Source: Pedobacter montanisoli
GTDB taxonomy: Bacteria; Bacteroidota; Bacteroidia; Sphingobacteriales; Sphingobacteriaceae
Direction of reading: 5' to 3'
Assembly: GCF_022809115.1 (NCBI RefSeq)
Contig: NZ_JALGBH010000002.1
Coordinates: forward strand, 372,001 to 436,000
DNA length: 64,000 bases
Shown here: piece after piece, positions 62,755 to 64,000 of the stretch
Numbering within the stretch: the first letter of the stretch is position 1
Layout of the letters: each line of letters begins with the position of its first letter
Translations under genes and position numbers: made by a program
Notes under the pieces: model-generated
Told to the model about the DNA's origin: nothing
The model's database searches: none
The model's input: only the letters and a program-made list of their open reading frames with translations

Positions 62755-63435
62755 TTATACTATCTGTGCATCTTCATGTACTACTCCATTCTCGCATTTG
62801 ATGATGCGCGAAGGGAAAGTTCTGATGATGTGGTAGTCGTGGGTAGCCATTAAAACAGCCGTACCGTTCTGGCTGATCTGTTTTAACAGTAAAACGATTT
62901 CTTCAGATGTTTCAGGGTCGAGGTTGCCTGTAGGTTCATCTGCAAGAATAATCTCGGGATTGTTGAGTAATGCTCTGGCTATTACGATACGTTGTTGCTC
63001 GCCGCCCGATAGCTCATGGGGCATTTTTTTGATTTTAGAACGTAAGCCTACTTTTTCAAGTACATCTTTAATGCGCTCGTTAATCAGTTCATCATCATTC
63101 CAACCGGTGGCTTTTAATACGAATGAAAGGTTTTGTTCAATGGTTCTGTCGCTAAGCAACTGGAAATCTTGAAATACGATTCCTAATTTGCGACGTAAAA
63201 AAGGTACTTCTTTGTCTTTAAGGTTCTTCAGGTCAAATCCGGCTACGCTTCCGCTTCCATTACCTATATGTAAATCACCATATATAATCTTTAGTAAACT
63301 ACTTTTACCTGAGCCTGTCTGACCAATTAAAAAAACAAATTCGCCTTTTGCTATATTTAGGTTTACGTTAGATAGTACTAGGTTTTTTTGTTGAAATACA
63401 TCAACATTCTGTAGGTTTATTACGTTCTCTGCCAT
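62755..63435 (-). CDS. ftsE: Cell division ABC ATPase FtsE
   Basis: 226 residues. Walker A is GQTGSGKSS (38-46), the Q-loop Gln is near 89, the signature is LSGGEQQR (142-149), Walker B is IILADEP (162-168), and the H-loop is in MATHDYH. It matches FtsE rather than other ABC ATPases by its opening INLQNVDVFQQ and its compact size. FtsEX controls peptidoglycan hydrolases at the septum. ftsX is not adjacent; a small gene ends 1 nt upstream, so the two are co-transcribed. Confidence 0.88.
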   Translation of the reverse strand: MAENVINLQNVDVFQQKNLVLSNVNLNIAKGEFVFLIGQTGSGKSSLLKIIYGDLHIGNGSGSVAGFDLKNLKDKEVPFLRRKLGIVFQDFQLLSDRTIEQNLSFVLKATGWNDDELINERIKDVLEKVGLRSKIKKMPHELSGGEQQRIVIARALLNNPEIILADEPTGNLDPETSEEIVLLLKQISQNGTAVLMATHDYHIIRTFPSRIIKCENGVVHEDAQIV

Positions 63436-63436
63436 C

Positions 63437-63640
63437 TTATATATCTAATTTTGTTACCTGGCCAAAAGGCAGGTCTTTAATGATGTTCATAATGTATTCC
63501 TGTTTATCACCAAAGCCCAGTTTTTCAAGGGATTTATCAGGCCGATCTACCCTGAAATATGCCAGCAGGGTGAAGCGCTCATCTCTAAGCTGTACATAAT
63601 CGGGTATTTTAGCTATGCCTTTAACTTTAATAATATACAT
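63437..63640 (-). CDS. Small conserved protein upstream of ftsE
   Basis: 67 residues, soluble, mostly beta/alpha: MYIIKVKGIAKIPDYVQLRD then FTLLAYFRVDRPDKSLEKLG. No named family is recognised. I have the impression that this small gene precedes ftsE in related genomes, but this is from memory. The 1-nt spacing to ftsE and coding-like composition support it as real. Confidence 0.6.
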   Translation of the reverse strand: MYIIKVKGIAKIPDYVQLRDERFTLLAYFRVDRPDKSLEKLGFGDKQEYIMNIIKDLPFGQVTKLDI

Positions 63641-63660
63641 CAGCTCAAAAATAGTAAAAA

Positions 63661-63700
63661 AGTCCGAAGTTGGAAGTCCGAAGTTGGAAGTCCGAAGTTT
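63661..63700. repeat. 14-bp tandem repeat
   Basis: AGTCCGAAGTTGGA occurs twice in full (63661-63674, 63675-63688) and once in part (63689-63700). It is the reverse-complement form of the CTTCGGACTTCC repeats at 18288 and 18651. Confidence 0.85.
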
Positions 63701-63807
63701 AGAAGAATTGCTTCATGCTGACCGCTAAGTAGCTGCGAAGCAAATTTATTTTACTGCATAGCCTTTTCGCTTCGTTCCAAGTAAGTACCTTTTAAGAGGA
63801 TAATTAG

Positions 63808-63828
63808 ACCCTGAAATGAATTCAGGGT
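63808..63828. repeat. REP-like palindrome
   Basis: ACCCTGAA (63808-63815), loop ATGAA, and TTCAGGGT (63821-63828) followed by GATG, the same core as at 23303. Confidence 0.65.
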
Positions 63829-63879
63829 GATGTACTATTAAACAATTAATCAGTTAACCAATTAAGCCAACTAACCAAT

Positions 63880-64000
63880 TCAACCAATTAACCGATTCAA
63901 CCAATCAACTGTATCCACATTATCAGGATAATCCCACAGTTTTGGATGCTGACTTTGGCCGAAAGGCAATACTTCTTTGCCTACGTTTAGTGCTAAATTG
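63880..64000 (-). CDS. C-terminal end of an unidentified gene (cut by window end)
   Basis: The frame is open from the right edge to a TGA at 63880-63882, giving 39 residues that read VGKEVLPFGQSQHPKLWDYP then DNVDTVDWLNRLIG. The sequence looks protein-like up to DNVDTVDWL. The last few codons run into AACCAATTAACC-type repeats, so the C-terminus may have been extended by repeat DNA. The family is not recognised. Confidence 0.5.
   Translation of the reverse strand, partial: NLALNVGKEVLPFGQSQHPKLWDYPDNVDTVDWLNRLIG

Overview
The window is AT-rich bacterial chromosome. It points to a Bacteroidota member close to Pedobacter (Sphingobacteriaceae). Evidence: promoters of the TAnnTTTG type, almost no Shine-Dalgarno sequences, Rho with a long low-complexity insert, a CzcA-TolC fusion, and lineage-typical families (DUF2851, DUF4254, DUF2147, DUF6266, short AMP nucleosidase). 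No rRNA, IS element, prophage or CRISPR array was seen. The placement is an inference from family recognition; no database search was run.

Layout. 1-5.4 kb: end of a metal-receptor gene, tRNA-Leu(UAG), then tig, clpP, clpX and amn. 5.5-11.2 kb (minus strand): sixA-like phosphatase, GT9 glycosyltransferase, DUF4254, a PolX-like protein and sppA. 11.3-18.3 kb: folK and an Hpt protein converge on pssA and rho; pyrF, an EamA transporter, DUF2851 and a PspC-like protein follow. 18.3-26.6 kb is the loosest part: ankyrin protein, ftsK, lolA, an MBL hydrolase, DUF6266 and tRNA-Leu(GAG), separated by long intergenic regions full of dispersed hairpins and repeats.

26.5-38.2 kb is accessory: a secreted repeat protein, a umuDC pair whose UmuD has lost its protease dyad, GNAT and DUF1801 genes, and a lipoprotein of 673 residues with a toxin-like C-terminus followed by three tandem paralogous lipoprotein genes, one of them frameshifted. 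A metallophosphoesterase, a b-type cytochrome, DUF2147 and an Asp-box protein follow. 38.4-42.8 kb (minus strand) is an FkbH-ACP-MBOAT-SGNH operon, laid out like a Dlt envelope-acylation system; its SGNH protein has its catalytic blocks in permuted order.

43-64 kb returns to core functions: a serine hydrolase, TamB, TsaD, RecA, a YjbR protein, Nth, MtgA, a 39-residue Cys/Lys protein, ferritin, a CzcBA-type metal efflux operon, DnaJ/GrpE and FtsE.

The observations most worth following are: (1) the lipoprotein toxin/immunity-like array at 30.5-33.9 kb; (2) a dispersed intergenic element of about 200 nt in three copies (19.6, 24.4 and 43.0 kb) whose stems differ in sequence but keep pairing; (3) the Dlt-like operon with a permuted SGNH protein; and (4) two proteins that keep their fold but appear to have lost catalytic residues (UmuD-like and PolX-like).
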